Origin: Nostoc sp. TH1S01
GTDB lineage: Bacteria; Cyanobacteriota; Cyanobacteriia; Cyanobacteriales; Nostocaceae
Length of the DNA: 64,000 nucleotides
Direction: 5' to 3'
NCBI GenBank assembly: GCA_018993265.1
Contig: JAGKSW010000049.1
Coordinates: 1 to 64,000, forward strand
Positions 52,939 to 62,791 of this stretch are shown here, in pieces. Position 1 is the first letter of the stretch; each line of letters starts with the position of its first letter. Below the pieces are notes generated by a model. That model made no database searches and was not told where the DNA came from. It saw only the letters and a list, made by a program, of their open reading frames with translations. The position numbers and the translations under genes are program-made.

Positions 52939-55116
52939 ATGAGCAACAATCACTCTGCTAAGTCTTCCGCCTTTGAATACCCTCCCAAAACTTTAGATAG
53001 AACATTTAATTTACCAAGTTTTCCGGTTAATGATGAACAAGAAAGTAACTGGAACCTTCAAGACTTTTTGTTTTTTTTACAGCGGAGAAAACTAATTATT
53101 AGCAGTGTTTCGATTGCTGTGATGATTAGCACTATTACCGTCTTGATATTAAACCCAGTAAAACCAGAATATGAAGAACATTTTCAGATTTTAGTGGAAG
53201 CAATTAATGATGGTAATAAAACTATAGATGTTGGCAAACAATCTGACCCGAATCAACCTGGACTAGATTACGATAGCCAAGTTCAGGTTCTTAAAAGTCC
53301 CGTGCTTTTGAGAGATGTTATTAAGCAGTTACAAGCTAATTATCCAGATATTAGCTATGAGTCTTTAATTGAAAACTTAAAGGTTTCTCAACTAGAGAAA
53401 ACCAAAATAATTCAAGTTACTTATCGTAGCTATGATCCAAACCAAGTTGGATTTGTCTTAAACAAACTTGCTGACTATTATATAAAGTATAGTCAAGAAA
53501 AACGACAAACTCAGTTGCGTCAATCCATACAATTTGTTGAACAACAGCTCAAAGGAGCAACAAATCGACTTAACCAAATACAAAAACAACTACTAAATTT
53601 AAAGCAAAGGTATAGCTTTAATAGTATAGAAAGTGAAACAGACTCACTAGCATCAGCCACTAAAACATTGTCTGAACAGCAACAAACTGTGAATTTACAG
53701 TTAGTGCAATCTCGTGCTAATTTAGCTATCCTACAGAAGGAAAATGGCAAAAAATCCGCATTAAATAATGCAACTTTATATCAGGATTTTCTTTCACAAG
53801 CAAATAAATTAAATACACAATTAGCTGCTGAATCAACTCGATTACAAGATGATAATCCAACACTTCAATCATTAAAGGTAAAACGGGATAGCTTGTTACC
53901 TTTGATCAATCAGGAAGCAAAACGTTTTTTGGATACAAAACGTGCAGAGGTAGCAACTCAAATTCAACTTTTAGAAGTACAAAGTCAAGAATTAGCAAAA
54001 AGAGAACAGGAACTTGATAAAAAACGTAAACAGTTGCCAATAATATCAAAGCAATACACTGAAATGCAGCAGAGATTGCAAGTAGCAACTGAAAGTGTCA
54101 ATCGTTTTTTATCTACACGCGAAAATTTACAAATTCAAAAGTCTCAAACAGAATTTGGTTGGCAAATTATTCAAGCACCAGTTAGACCAGAATATCCTGT
54201 TACTTCATCAAGTTTTATATTTAGACTGTTCTCAGCTTTTGCTGTTAGCATTACAATAGGAGTTTTTGGTGGCTTACTAAGAGACAGGATAGATAATACC
54301 TACAATACAGCCAATGATTTAAAGGCAAAAGTCAAATTACCTTTGTTAGGAAGTATACCTATTGACGATGAAGTCAAGACTAACAGAGACCAAAATTTTG
54401 TTCAAAACATACCTATTCCTTCATTAAAATTACCAAACAATTTCTCCAAATTGCAGCGGGAACCCAATGTTGCTAATTTTCAAGAAAAAAGTAATTATTT
54501 CACATATTTTTTAGAAGCTTTACGCCTACTTTATACTAATATTCAGCTACTGAATTCCGATCGCCAGATTCGCTCTATTGTCATTAGTTCAGCTATGCCA
54601 GGTGATGGTAAGTCAACAATTGCTTTTAATTTGGCTCAAATAGCTGCAACGATGGGTCAAAAAGTCTTAATAGTAGATGGGGATATGCGGAGACCTGTAG
54701 TTCACTCGTTAGCGAATTTAAATAACTTATGGGGATTGAGTAATTTAATTTCAACCGATTCACCCGTAGCAAAGGCTATTCAGAAACTACCTTCATTGAG
54801 CAACTTATCTGTAATTACTGCCGGCTCAATACCACCTGATCCTACTAAGTTAATATCTTCCGAAAAAATGAAGCGGCTAATGGAAGAGTTTCATCAGAAT
54901 TTTGATTTAGTAATTTATGATGTACCTCCTTTGGCTGGAATAGCTGATGCTAGCTTGCTAGCAACTAACACTGATGGTATTCTGCTGGTAGTGAAGATTG
55001 GTAAAACACAGTCTTCAGTTTTAGAGCAAGTTTTAGAAAATCTCAATATTTCCCATTTAAATGTTTTGGGTGTAGTTGCTAACGGGGAAAAACCTAATTT
55101 TCAGGCTTATTATTAA
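52939..55116 (+). CDS. Polysaccharide co-polymerase and tyrosine autokinase (Wzc type)
   Basis: A 725-residue inner membrane BY-kinase controlling export or chain length of polysaccharide. The Wzz-like N-terminal half has one membrane segment at about 52-72 (LIISSVSIAVMISTITVLIL), a long periplasmic coiled coil (about 200-395), and a second segment at about 424-447. The cytoplasmic kinase has Walker A SAMPGDGKSTIAFN, A' VLIVDGDMRRP and B DLVIYDVPPL. The C terminus is only NFQAYY, so the usual tyrosine cluster is very short. It lies about 11 kb from the main polysaccharide locus after a 1.5-kb noncoding region. Confidence 0.92.
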   Translation: MSNNHSAKSSAFEYPPKTLDRTFNLPSFPVNDEQESNWNLQDFLFFLQRRKLIISSVSIAVMISTITVLILNPVKPEYEEHFQILVEAINDGNKTIDVGKQSDPNQPGLDYDSQVQVLKSPVLLRDVIKQLQANYPDISYESLIENLKVSQLEKTKIIQVTYRSYDPNQVGFVLNKLADYYIKYSQEKRQTQLRQSIQFVEQQLKGATNRLNQIQKQLLNLKQRYSFNSIESETDSLASATKTLSEQQQTVNLQLVQSRANLAILQKENGKKSALNNATLYQDFLSQANKLNTQLAAESTRLQDDNPTLQSLKVKRDSLLPLINQEAKRFLDTKRAEVATQIQLLEVQSQELAKREQELDKKRKQLPIISKQYTEMQQRLQVATESVNRFLSTRENLQIQKSQTEFGWQIIQAPVRPEYPVTSSSFIFRLFSAFAVSITIGVFGGLLRDRIDNTYNTANDLKAKVKLPLLGSIPIDDEVKTNRDQNFVQNIPIPSLKLPNNFSKLQREPNVANFQEKSNYFTYFLEALRLLYTNIQLLNSDRQIRSIVISSAMPGDGKSTIAFNLAQIAATMGQKVLIVDGDMRRPVVHSLANLNNLWGLSNLISTDSPVAKAIQKLPSLSNLSVITAGSIPPDPTKLISSEKMKRLMEEFHQNFDLVIYDVPPLAGIADASLLATNTDGILLVVKIGKTQSSVLEQVLENLNISHLNVLGVVANGEKPNFQAYY

Positions 55117-55200
55117 ACCTCTGGATAATGCCAGAGTGCAATTTATTGAGTATTTCGCTAGTCTATAAACTAGATTGTTGCAGGGAATACAAATAACAGA

Positions 55201-55401
55201 ATGCCAGACTCAGCGTTTATTATCTTTATTATCTTTGGCTTTGTTTGGGTAGTTATGGGAGCCTTTGCTGTCATTGCGCTGTTCAAGTCGGAAGGTCAAA
55301 AGATGCGCTTTGACAAATGGGGACTGCTAGTAACTATCCCGATTATTATCCCAATTGTGATTGTTCTGCTATATCAGGCAATGAGACCATTAATTTTGTA
55401 G
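55201..55401 (+). CDS. Small membrane protein
   Basis: A 66-residue protein with two membrane segments at about 4-28 (AFIIFIIFGFVWVVMGAFAVIALF) and 42-61 (LLVTIPIIIPIVIVLLYQAM) and a short basic loop (KSEGQKMRFDKWG) that should face the cytoplasm. No family is recognised. It lies 84 bp after the Wzc-type gene on the same strand. It ends before the convergent RNase J gene, and the gap contains a tandem-like CAGCACTC repeat. Confidence 0.72.
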   Translation: MPDSAFIIFIIFGFVWVVMGAFAVIALFKSEGQKMRFDKWGLLVTIPIIIPIVIVLLYQAMRPLIL

Positions 55402-55469
55402 AGGCGTTGCAACTCAACGCCTCTAAAAGATTATTTACTCAGCACTCAGCACTCTTAACTCAGCACTCC

Positions 55470-57245
55470 TCAAGATGCCACTTGCGCCGCTGTCCGAGTT
55501 CGTCGTCTTCTCCCATCAGCAACCTTTACAGGCGTTTCTGGTTCATCAGGAATTTGCATTAACAAAGTCACTGTTGGTTGACATTGCAGTTCTCGCCGAA
55601 TTGAACGTGCTAATTCCCGTTCTAAAGTTCCTTGCAGTCCACCCCAGTCTACCTCTGGTTGCTCACCGCCTAAAGCAGCAAATTCTGACCACCGCACGCT
55701 AAGAATTTCTTCAATGCGTTGCTGTACCCATTTTTGAATCAGCGATCGCTCTACACTGGTAACAACACCACGTAGGTGAATTTCTGGCTTAGCCATCAGT
55801 TTACCAGACCAATCAATCGCAGTAGCAATTGTGATAATTCCTTCTTCTGCCATCCGTTGCCGTTCTTGCAGTACTTTGGCACTCACCATGCCTGAACTAG
55901 AGGTATCTACCAGCTCAATCCCAGACTGCACTTGACCCGCTACACGGATAGAATTTTCTGTTAGTTCTATAACGTCTCCATTCTGGATAATTACCATATT
56001 TTCGGCGGGTACACCCATACTTTGGGCAGTTTCGGAGTGTTTCACTAACATCCGATGTTCGCCGTGAACTGGGACAAAGAACTTGGGACGAGTTAAAGCA
56101 ATCATCAGCTTTTGGTCTTCTTGACAGCCGTGGCCAGAAACGTGAATTCCTTTATCTCTGCCATAGACAACTTTCGCACCTTGAAGCATCAACTTATCGA
56201 TGGTATTCACAACTGCGATCGTATTCCCAGGAATTGGGTTAGCGGAGAAGACAACGGTATCTCCTTCACGGATTTTGATATGAGGATGTTCCTTATTAGC
56301 AATGCGAGTCATCGCTGCCATTGTCTCACCTTGAGAACCTGTGGTGAGAATCAACACATTTTCGTCTGGCAGGCTGCGAACCATGTGCAGTGGTTGCAGT
56401 AAGTTATCTTCACATTTGATATAACCCAAATTGCGGGCATGGGCAATCAAATTCAGCATGGAACGCCCAACAACCGTAACTACACGGTTATGTTTCTGCG
56501 CCAGTTGCAAAATCATGTTGATGCGATGCACAGAGGAGGCGAAGGTTGTGACAAACAATCGCCCAGTGGCTTGACTGAATACCCGATCCAAATTGGGATA
56601 AACAGAACGTTCCGAAGGTGTAAAGCCTGGGACTTCTGAGTTGGTGGAGTCACTTAACAAGCAAAGCACACCTTTTTCACCATGTTCTGCCAAGCGTTGC
56701 AAGTCAAATCTTTCGCCATCAACTGGGGTGTGGTCGAATTTAAAATCCCCTGTGTGAATCACGACACCCAGGGGAGTATGAATCGCCACTGTGAAACTAT
56801 CCGCGATAGAATGGGTGTTGCGGATGTACTCGACAAAGAAATGTTTGCCAATCCTGACGACATCACGCGGCACAACTGATCGCAACTCTGTGCGATCGCG
56901 TACGCCTGCTTCTTCTAATTTCCCTTCCAGCATGGCCATTGCTAGTCTTGGCCCATAAATCACTGGGATTTCAAACTGCTTGAGGTGAAAAGCAATGCCA
57001 CCAATATGGTCTTCATGACCGTGGGTGACGATCATTCCTTTAATTTTTTCCCTATTTTCCCGTAAATAGGTAGTATCAGGAAGGACAATATTTACACCGT
57101 GCATTGCTTCCGTCGGGAAAGCTAAACCTGCATCTAATAAGACAATTTCATCATCATATTCAAACACGCAGGTATTTTTGCCAATTTCATGTAAACCGCC
57201 CAAAGGAATAATTTTTAGGGCGGAGTCAGCTTCGTTTCTAGCCAT
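55470..57245 (-). CDS. rnj: Ribonuclease J
   Basis: A 591-residue metallo-beta-lactamase/beta-CASP ribonuclease with 5' exonuclease and endonuclease activity in RNA maturation. The zinc motif GHEDHIGGIAF (HxHxDH), then VIHTGDFKFDHTP, the beta-CASP motifs (TTGSQGE, SGHGCQED, VPVHGEHR) and a C-terminal domain are visible. The start at 57245 (MARNEADSALKIIP) is chosen because AAGGAGAAA precedes it. An upstream in-frame ATG at 57341 would add 32 residues. It is the last gene of the asd-dapA-rnj group. Confidence 0.95.
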   Translation of the reverse strand: MARNEADSALKIIPLGGLHEIGKNTCVFEYDDEIVLLDAGLAFPTEAMHGVNIVLPDTTYLRENREKIKGMIVTHGHEDHIGGIAFHLKQFEIPVIYGPRLAMAMLEGKLEEAGVRDRTELRSVVPRDVVRIGKHFFVEYIRNTHSIADSFTVAIHTPLGVVIHTGDFKFDHTPVDGERFDLQRLAEHGEKGVLCLLSDSTNSEVPGFTPSERSVYPNLDRVFSQATGRLFVTTFASSVHRINMILQLAQKHNRVVTVVGRSMLNLIAHARNLGYIKCEDNLLQPLHMVRSLPDENVLILTTGSQGETMAAMTRIANKEHPHIKIREGDTVVFSANPIPGNTIAVVNTIDKLMLQGAKVVYGRDKGIHVSGHGCQEDQKLMIALTRPKFFVPVHGEHRMLVKHSETAQSMGVPAENMVIIQNGDVIELTENSIRVAGQVQSGIELVDTSSSGMVSAKVLQERQRMAEEGIITIATAIDWSGKLMAKPEIHLRGVVTSVERSLIQKWVQQRIEEILSVRWSEFAALGGEQPEVDWGGLQGTLERELARSIRRELQCQPTVTLLMQIPDEPETPVKVADGRRRRTRTAAQVAS

Positions 57246-57488
57246 TTTCTCCTTAGTTAGATTGTTGTTTAGTGTCAATAAATTGAAGGTTCGCAAGCTT
57301 GTATTAAATACAACACTGCCTTTCTTTGAGAAAGCAGCCAAATTTCGTTTAAATTTTCAACTGTTTGTCCAATAAAATCAAAATCGTCAATATCTTTAGC
57401 AGTGGTAACACTTTTTTTAAAAGTGCCTCCGCAAAATCTGCCAAATATTCATATATTCATTTGCGGCAACTTGCCAACCATATACTGC

Positions 57489-58373
57489 CTAAATTAAATT
57501 TAGTTTCTGAAGCACCGCCTCCAGTTTTTGGCTAACTTCTGAGTCAGCATCACATAGCGGCGGACGTGTTGAACCAACCTCCCAGCCTTGAAGTTTGAGT
57601 GCCTGCTTAATGGGAATGGGATTTGTAGTGATAAATAAAGCTTTAAATAACGGGAAGAGTTGAAGATGAATATCTCTGGCTTCTGCAATTTTTCCCGCAC
57701 TAAAAGCTTGAATCATCTGCTGTAGTTGGTTGCCTACCAGATGAGAAGCCACACTGACTATCCCTGTTGCCCCCAGCGCTAACAAGGGCAAGGTGAGGGA
57801 ATCATCTCCAGCGTAAATCTGAAATTCTTGTGATGTCAAGCGACGGATTTCACTTGCCTGGTCTAAATTACCACTGGCTTCTTTTATTCCAACAATATTA
57901 TCAATTTCAGCTAATTTGGCAACTGTTTCGGCACTGAGATTTTGTCCTGTACGACCAGGAACGTTATATAACAACAGAGGAATATCAGGGCAAGCTTGGG
58001 CAATTGCCTGAAAATGTTGATATAGACCTGCTTGTGGCGGTTTATTGTAATAGGGTACAACTTGTAATGTACCGTGTACTCCTATTTTAGCCGCCTTTTG
58101 GGTAGCTGCGATCGCTTCTTTGGTGGAATTGGAACCACATCCTGCTATCACGTTGGCTTTGCCAGACACAGCCTGCAATACTTCCAAAAATAGCTGGTAT
58201 TCCTCCTCCCAAGTTAGGGTTGGGGATTCTCCTGTTGTACCGCATACCACCAACGTATCCGTTCCGTTGTTAGCTAGATGCGCTGCTAGTTCTGCCGCTA
58301 CACCATAGTTAACACTACCGTCTGGTTTGAACGGCGTGATCATAGCGGTTAAAACTCTACCAAAATCTCCCAC
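57489..58373 (-). CDS. dapA: 4-hydroxy-tetrahydrodipicolinate synthase DapA
   Basis: A 294-residue TIM-barrel enzyme condensing pyruvate with aspartate semialdehyde in lysine and diaminopimelate synthesis. Conserved blocks are [27 protein letters not shown] (catalytic Tyr), and [10 protein letters not shown] with the Schiff-base Lys. [24 protein letters not shown] completes the active site. It lies between asd and RNase J on the minus strand, with the substrate-producing asd gene upstream. Confidence 0.96.
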   Translation of the reverse strand: MGDFGRVLTAMITPFKPDGSVNYGVAAELAAHLANNGTDTLVVCGTTGESPTLTWEEEYQLFLEVLQAVSGKANVIAGCGSNSTKEAIAATQKAAKIGVHGTLQVVPYYNKPPQAGLYQHFQAIAQACPDIPLLLYNVPGRTGQNLSAETVAKLAEIDNIVGIKEASGNLDQASEIRRLTSQEFQIYAGDDSLTLPLLALGATGIVSVASHLVGNQLQQMIQAFSAGKIAEARDIHLQLFPLFKALFITTNPIPIKQALKLQGWEVGSTRPPLCDADSEVSQKLEAVLQKLNLI

Positions 58374-58513
58374 CCTCTTTTTTCTCCTGATTACCTGCTT
58401 GGTTTTTGTTATGTTGGTGGTTTTCTATAATGTAATAGCTTATTCGCCAATTACTTTCAAGAGTGATGCACTCATTTGTTTTTTGTCATACGTGTTTGAC
58501 TGATGACGCAAAA

Positions 58514-59557
58514 CTACTGAGAAATATATGCTGCTGCTGACTTTAGCAGATTTTTTTCCACTAATAATTCAGCAATTTGCACTGCATTCAACGCTGCACC
58601 TTTGCGAATTTGATCACCACAAAGCCATAGTTCTAAACCGCAAGGATGAGAAATATCCTGACGAATTCTACCCACTAAAACTTCATCCCGCCCAGTTGCT
58701 TCTATAGGCATGGGAAAATGATTGACTCGCCAATCTTCTACTAGTGTTACCCCAGGCGCATTACTCAAAATTTCTCTGGCAGTATCTGGGCTAAATGGAG
58801 TCTCAAATTCTAGGTTAATTGCTTCGGAATGGGCGCGGAGTACGGGAACCCGTACACAAGTTGCACTAATCCTAATTTCTTGGGTGCCAAAAATCTTCCG
58901 CGTTTCATTCACCATTTTCATTTCTTCTTCACAATACCCAAAATCATTGATGGGGGTGTTGTGAGGAAATAAATTAAATGCTAGGGGGTATGGTAATACT
59001 TCCGCGACTGGTTCCTGTCCTTGGAGAATAGCAGCAGCTTGCGTCTTAACTTCTGCCATTGCTTTGGCACCAGCACCACTGGCTGATTGATAGGTGGCGG
59101 CAATAATCCGTTTGATGGGTTTGACTTGATGTAATGGCCAAATTGCCACTGTCATCAAAATTGTCGTGCAGTTGGGATTGGCGATAATGCCCTGATGGGC
59201 GGCTGCGGCTTGGGGATTAACTTCTGGCACAACTAAAGGAACTTCCGGATTCATCCGAAAAGCACTGGAGTTATCGATGACTACTGTACCCTTTTGAACT
59301 GCCACAGGAGCCCATTTTTTCGATGTGGAACCGCCAGCACTAGCTAATACCAAATCTACATTTTCTAAAGCGCGATCGCTGACTGGTTCTACTACTAAAT
59401 TCTCTCCTTTAAAATTGAGCGATCGCCCCGCACTACGCTCAGATGCCAGTAATTTTAATTCCGAAATGGGAAAATTTCGACTGTCTAATAATTCCAGCAA
59501 CTCTGTGCCCACAGCACCAGTCGCACCCAAAATAGCTACACGATATGTTTTAGACAA
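58514..59557 (-). CDS. asd: Aspartate-semialdehyde dehydrogenase
   Basis: A 347-residue NADPH-dependent enzyme that makes aspartate semialdehyde, precursor of lysine, diaminopimelate, threonine and methionine. The NADP loop VAILGATGAVGTELLELL, the catalytic Cys in IIANPNCTTILM and the His in RVPVLRAHSEAINLEF are all present. It is the first of three minus-strand genes (asd, dapA, rnj). The 140 bp between it and dapA contain no further gene. Confidence 0.96.
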   Translation of the reverse strand: MSKTYRVAILGATGAVGTELLELLDSRNFPISELKLLASERSAGRSLNFKGENLVVEPVSDRALENVDLVLASAGGSTSKKWAPVAVQKGTVVIDNSSAFRMNPEVPLVVPEVNPQAAAAHQGIIANPNCTTILMTVAIWPLHQVKPIKRIIAATYQSASGAGAKAMAEVKTQAAAILQGQEPVAEVLPYPLAFNLFPHNTPINDFGYCEEEMKMVNETRKIFGTQEIRISATCVRVPVLRAHSEAINLEFETPFSPDTAREILSNAPGVTLVEDWRVNHFPMPIEATGRDEVLVGRIRQDISHPCGLELWLCGDQIRKGAALNAVQIAELLVEKNLLKSAAAYISQ

Positions 59558-60200
59558 ATGAACTTCCTCCTGATAATTTAATAAGAGGTCATGAGTAATT
59601 TTTTGAAATGGAGATTTATATAAATTAAATAGCAGTAGCAGATTTTGAATATTTATTTGATTCTATTTCAGCTTCTTCATGACAGTAGGTTAATTTTTGG
59701 GTTACATATTTTAATAAATAATTGAAGCATTTACAATCTTTTATAATTACCCAGTAAATTTTCTACCAACTAAAAAAAGTATATATTATTGTACAACAAA
59801 TTACTGCTCAGGGAAAAACCTCCAGCAATTGCTGCTCAACCATTGCCCTTCTTGATGAGTGAGTTAACAAACGTTGTGCTTTAACCGAGACCGAGGTTGA
59901 GGCTGATCATCAATGTAATATGATCCAAGTGGCATCCAGCCAAGAAAGTCAACTACTAAGCTAAGCAGCCAGCATCATAGTTAAACTTGGACTTGTTGGG
60001 TAAACAGACCTAACAAGTTTACCGTGAGAGGGTGTATAGATAAATTTATTGTGGTAAAGTGTCAAGTCCTTTGCCATTGGCAGTAAACTGGATATCTACT
60101 GAAGGCACTTGCCATTCCTATCTAGAGATATCAAAACACATAAGCGTTACATTATCGCTTGTGTGTACTTGGAGTTAAAAATACCAAATAGAGACGAAGC
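59558..60200. other. Divergent regulatory region between asd and tig
   Basis: About 640 bp without a gene. The left half is A+T rich and should hold the asd promoter. The right half contains two hairpins: ACTTGTTGGGT/ACCTAACAAGT at 59991-60018 and CACATAAGCG/CGCTTGTGTG at 60137-60165. The second ends 35 bp before the tig start and may form in its leader RNA. No tRNA cloverleaf was recognised. Confidence 0.5.
60137..60165 (+). promoter_or_regulatory. Candidate leader hairpin of tig
   Basis: CACATAAGCG (60137-60146) pairs with CGCTTGTGTG (60156-60165), ten pairs including one G-U, around a 9-nt loop. Its place 35 bp before the start codon suggests a role in mRNA stability or translation. Confidence 0.35.
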
Positions 60201-61625
60201 ATGAAAGTTACCCAGGAGAAACTTCCCGCTAGCCAAATAGGGCTAGAAATAGAGATTACACCAGAAATCACTCAGCAAACCTACGAACAAGTTATTAAAA
60301 ACTTATCCAGTACTGTTAATATTCCTGGGTTTCGTAAAGGTAAAGTGCCTCGACAGATATTGCTTCAACGCTTGGGGATAAGTCGCATTAAGGCTGCCGC
60401 CCTAGAAGAACTCATTCAAGATGGCATCCAACAAGCGGTCAAACAAGAAGATATCCAAGCAATTGGTCAGCCACAACTGCGCTCTTCATTTGAAGACTTG
60501 ATCAATAATTACGAACCGGGAAAACCCCTCACCTTCTCGGCAGCTGTTGATGTTGAACCAGAAGTAACACTGAACCAGTACACCGGTTTGCAAGCCCAAG
60601 CTGAGGAAGTTAAATATGACCCTGCACAGGTAGATAGTGTTTTGGAAAAAGAACGCCAACAAATGGCAACACTAATTCCAGTGGAAGGTAGAGCCGCCCA
60701 AATTGGTGATGTGGCTGTTGTAGATTTTCAAGGGGTAATAGCTAAAGCCGAAGGCGATGACCCAGATGCCGAACCAACACCAATTCCGGGTGGTGATGCG
60801 ACTGATTTTCAAGTGGAGTTACAAGAAGATAAATTTATCCCTGGTTTTGTCACCGGGATAGTCGGGATGAATCCTGGGGAAACCAAGGAAATTTCTGCAC
60901 AATTCCCAGATCCTTATGTCAACCAAGAGTTAGCAGGCAAACCAGCAATTTTTACTGTCACCCTCAAGGAACTGAAGGAAAAAGAACTGCCAGAACTGGA
61001 CGATGATTTCGCCCAAGAAGTTAGCGATTTTGAAACCTTAGAAGAACTGCGGAAATCTTTAGAAGAACGGTACCAAAAAGAAGCTGAAGACAAAACTAAA
61101 ACTAATAAGCAAGAAGCATTACTAGCAGAACTACTGAAGCACGTAGAAATTGACTTGCCAGGAACTTTAATTGAGCAAGAAGTCGATGCAATGCTGACCC
61201 AAACCGCTATGCGCTTGGCGCAGCAAGGTTTGGATGTGAGAAAGCTGTTTACTCAAGATATTATTCCGCAATTGCGGGAGCGATCGCGCCCAGAGGCAAT
61301 TGAACGCCTCAAACGTTCTCTAGCCTTGCGAGAAATCGGCAAACGCGAATCTCTGACAGTCACACCAGAAGAACTACAAGCCAGAGTGCAAGAACTTTTA
61401 GAGCAATATACTGAGGAAGATATTGACGAAGAAAGACTCCGCTCGATGGTGGAAAATGAACTGCTGAGTGACAAAATTATCAATTGGCTCTTAGACAACT
61501 CATCAGTTGAATTAGTCCCAGAAGGCACTTTAAGCGCCCAAGACGAAACAGCAGCCGCAGCAACTGCACCTGAGACTGAGGCAAGCAGCAGCGAAGCTAC
61601 GGCAGAATCAGAAGTAGAAGGATAG
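60201..61625 (+). CDS. tig: Trigger factor
   Basis: A 474-residue ribosome-associated chaperone and prolyl isomerase. The N-terminal ribosome-binding domain has the signature GFRKGKVPRQ at about 42-51. The FKBP-like domain lies at about 160-250 (GDVAVVDFQGVI, VTGIVGMNPGETKEI). The helical C-terminal arms follow, and the last 30 residues are an acidic Ala/Glu/Ser tail (AATAPETEASSSEATAE). It precedes clpP and clpX, the conserved order in cyanobacteria, though a 458-bp gap separates it from clpP. Confidence 0.96.
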   Translation: MKVTQEKLPASQIGLEIEITPEITQQTYEQVIKNLSSTVNIPGFRKGKVPRQILLQRLGISRIKAAALEELIQDGIQQAVKQEDIQAIGQPQLRSSFEDLINNYEPGKPLTFSAAVDVEPEVTLNQYTGLQAQAEEVKYDPAQVDSVLEKERQQMATLIPVEGRAAQIGDVAVVDFQGVIAKAEGDDPDAEPTPIPGGDATDFQVELQEDKFIPGFVTGIVGMNPGETKEISAQFPDPYVNQELAGKPAIFTVTLKELKEKELPELDDDFAQEVSDFETLEELRKSLEERYQKEAEDKTKTNKQEALLAELLKHVEIDLPGTLIEQEVDAMLTQTAMRLAQQGLDVRKLFTQDIIPQLRERSRPEAIERLKRSLALREIGKRESLTVTPEELQARVQELLEQYTEEDIDEERLRSMVENELLSDKIINWLLDNSSVELVPEGTLSAQDETAAAATAPETEASSSEATAESEVEG

Positions 61626-61644
61626 AGGAAGAAGAGGTTAGGGA

Positions 61645-61763
61645 CTAGAGGTTAGAGGCTAGTTTTTTATCCCTCAGAAAACAATTCTACTCAACTGCTT
61701 ACACCACAAAGTGCGACAATCTCTCTGCCATGAATTATCTAGCCCCTAGCCTCTAACCTCTAG
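61645..61763. repeat. Inverted pair of heptamer arrays
   Basis: CTAGAGGTTAGAGGCTAG (61645-61662) has an exact reverse complement at 61746-61763, separated by 83 bp. Both belong to the GGYTAGA family seen at 45404. A transcript could form an 18-bp stem. Confidence 0.8.
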
Positions 61764-62025
61764 ACTCTGCCTTCGGCTATCTCTACTTTTGGTTGATCGC
61801 ATTCCAGCTTTGGGTAGATTAGGCTAGGGTAGTAAGTGTCTTGTTTGAGTATGAACAATTATTACTCAGCACTCAGTCGTCAACATTTAATGGAGGCTTA
61901 ATATTGCTGGCATCTTAGACAAAATTCTATATCTGTGACGACCTGAGCTTGATACTGTGTTACACGAGAAAAATCTGGATGAGGCATAATGGTTAACACA
62001 TAGCTCAAATCAAAATCTCATCCGT

Positions 62026-62046
62026 AAAAAAAGCAGCGATCGCTGC
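62026..62046 (-). terminator. Possible leftward terminator upstream of clpP
   Basis: On the minus strand the 14-nt palindrome GCAGCGATCGCTGC (62033-62046) is followed by seven T residues. It is shaped like an intrinsic terminator for leftward or antisense RNA. It could also be a chance HIP1 palindrome. Confidence 0.35.
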
Positions 62047-62083
62047 CTTAAGCTAAGTCCTATTAATCCTCAGATATTCTCCT

Positions 62084-62782
62084 ATGCTTTTATCGCAGTC
62101 GGGAAATTACCCCATCATCAGTTCCAGCCACCTAGCTATTAACTCTCATCTGAATGGCCCTAACAGCATTGTGCCAACTGTGGTAGAGCAGTCGGGTATG
62201 GGAGAAAGAGCATTTGATATCTACTCCCGCCTGTTAAGAGAGCGGATTATCTTTTTGGGAACAGCCATTGATGATACCGTTGCTAATTCCATCGTGGCAC
62301 AGTTGCTGTTCTTAGATTCTGAAGACTCAGAAAAAGACATTCAACTGTACATTAATTCTCCTGGTGGCTCCGTCTACGCAGGAATGGCAATTTATGATAC
62401 AATCCAACAAATCCGCCCTGATGTTGTTACGATCTGTTTTGGATTAGCCGCAAGCATGGGGGCATTTTTGTTAGCTGCTGGAACCGCAGGTAAGCGTATG
62501 TCTTTACCTGATTCTCGAATTATGATCCATCAACCCCTAGGTGGCGCTCAAGGTCAAGCCATTGATATAGAAATCCAAGCCAGAGAGATTCTTTATATCA
62601 AGGCACAGTTGAATCAGTTATTGGCTCATCATACTGGTCAACCTCTAGAGAGAATCGAAGCAGATACAGACCGCGACTTTTTCATGTCGGCAGAAGAAGC
62701 TAAAAATTACGGTTTGATAGATCAGGTTATCTCCCGACAAAATCTTCCCACAGCTGGGGAAAACGTCACCATTCTGAAATAA
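62084..62782 (+). CDS. clpP: ATP-dependent Clp protease proteolytic subunit ClpP
   Basis: A 232-residue serine protease subunit that forms the two-ring ClpP chamber. The catalytic Ser is in [11 protein letters not shown], the His in [10 protein letters not shown] and the Asp in [35 protein letters not shown] is the family block. The N-terminal 35 residues (to [19 protein letters not shown]) are longer than in Escherichia coli and may be a leader or reflect a later true start. It ends nine bases before clpX, so the two are co-transcribed. Confidence 0.96.
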   Translation: MLLSQSGNYPIISSSHLAINSHLNGPNSIVPTVVEQSGMGERAFDIYSRLLRERIIFLGTAIDDTVANSIVAQLLFLDSEDSEKDIQLYINSPGGSVYAGMAIYDTIQQIRPDVVTICFGLAASMGAFLLAAGTAGKRMSLPDSRIMIHQPLGGAQGQAIDIEIQAREILYIKAQLNQLLAHHTGQPLERIEADTDRDFFMSAEEAKNYGLIDQVISRQNLPTAGENVTILK

Positions 62783-62791
62783 GAGGCTGGT

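Larger units (their letters stand above)
61626..62083. other. tig-clpP intergenic region with inverted tandem repeats
   Basis: About 460 bp, containing a large inverted pair made of GGYTAGA heptamers (61645-61763), CAGCACTC-type repeats near 61870, and a HIP1-centred palindrome (62033-62046) next to an A7 run. No gene or tRNA was recognised. The clpP promoter should be here but is not clear. Confidence 0.55.

Noticed and set aside
55475-55702. Plus-strand frame of 75 codons
   Set aside because: It is antisense to the C-terminal domain of RNase J.
56112-56402. Plus-strand frame of 96 codons
   Set aside because: It is antisense to the RNase J core, whose motifs are unmistakable.
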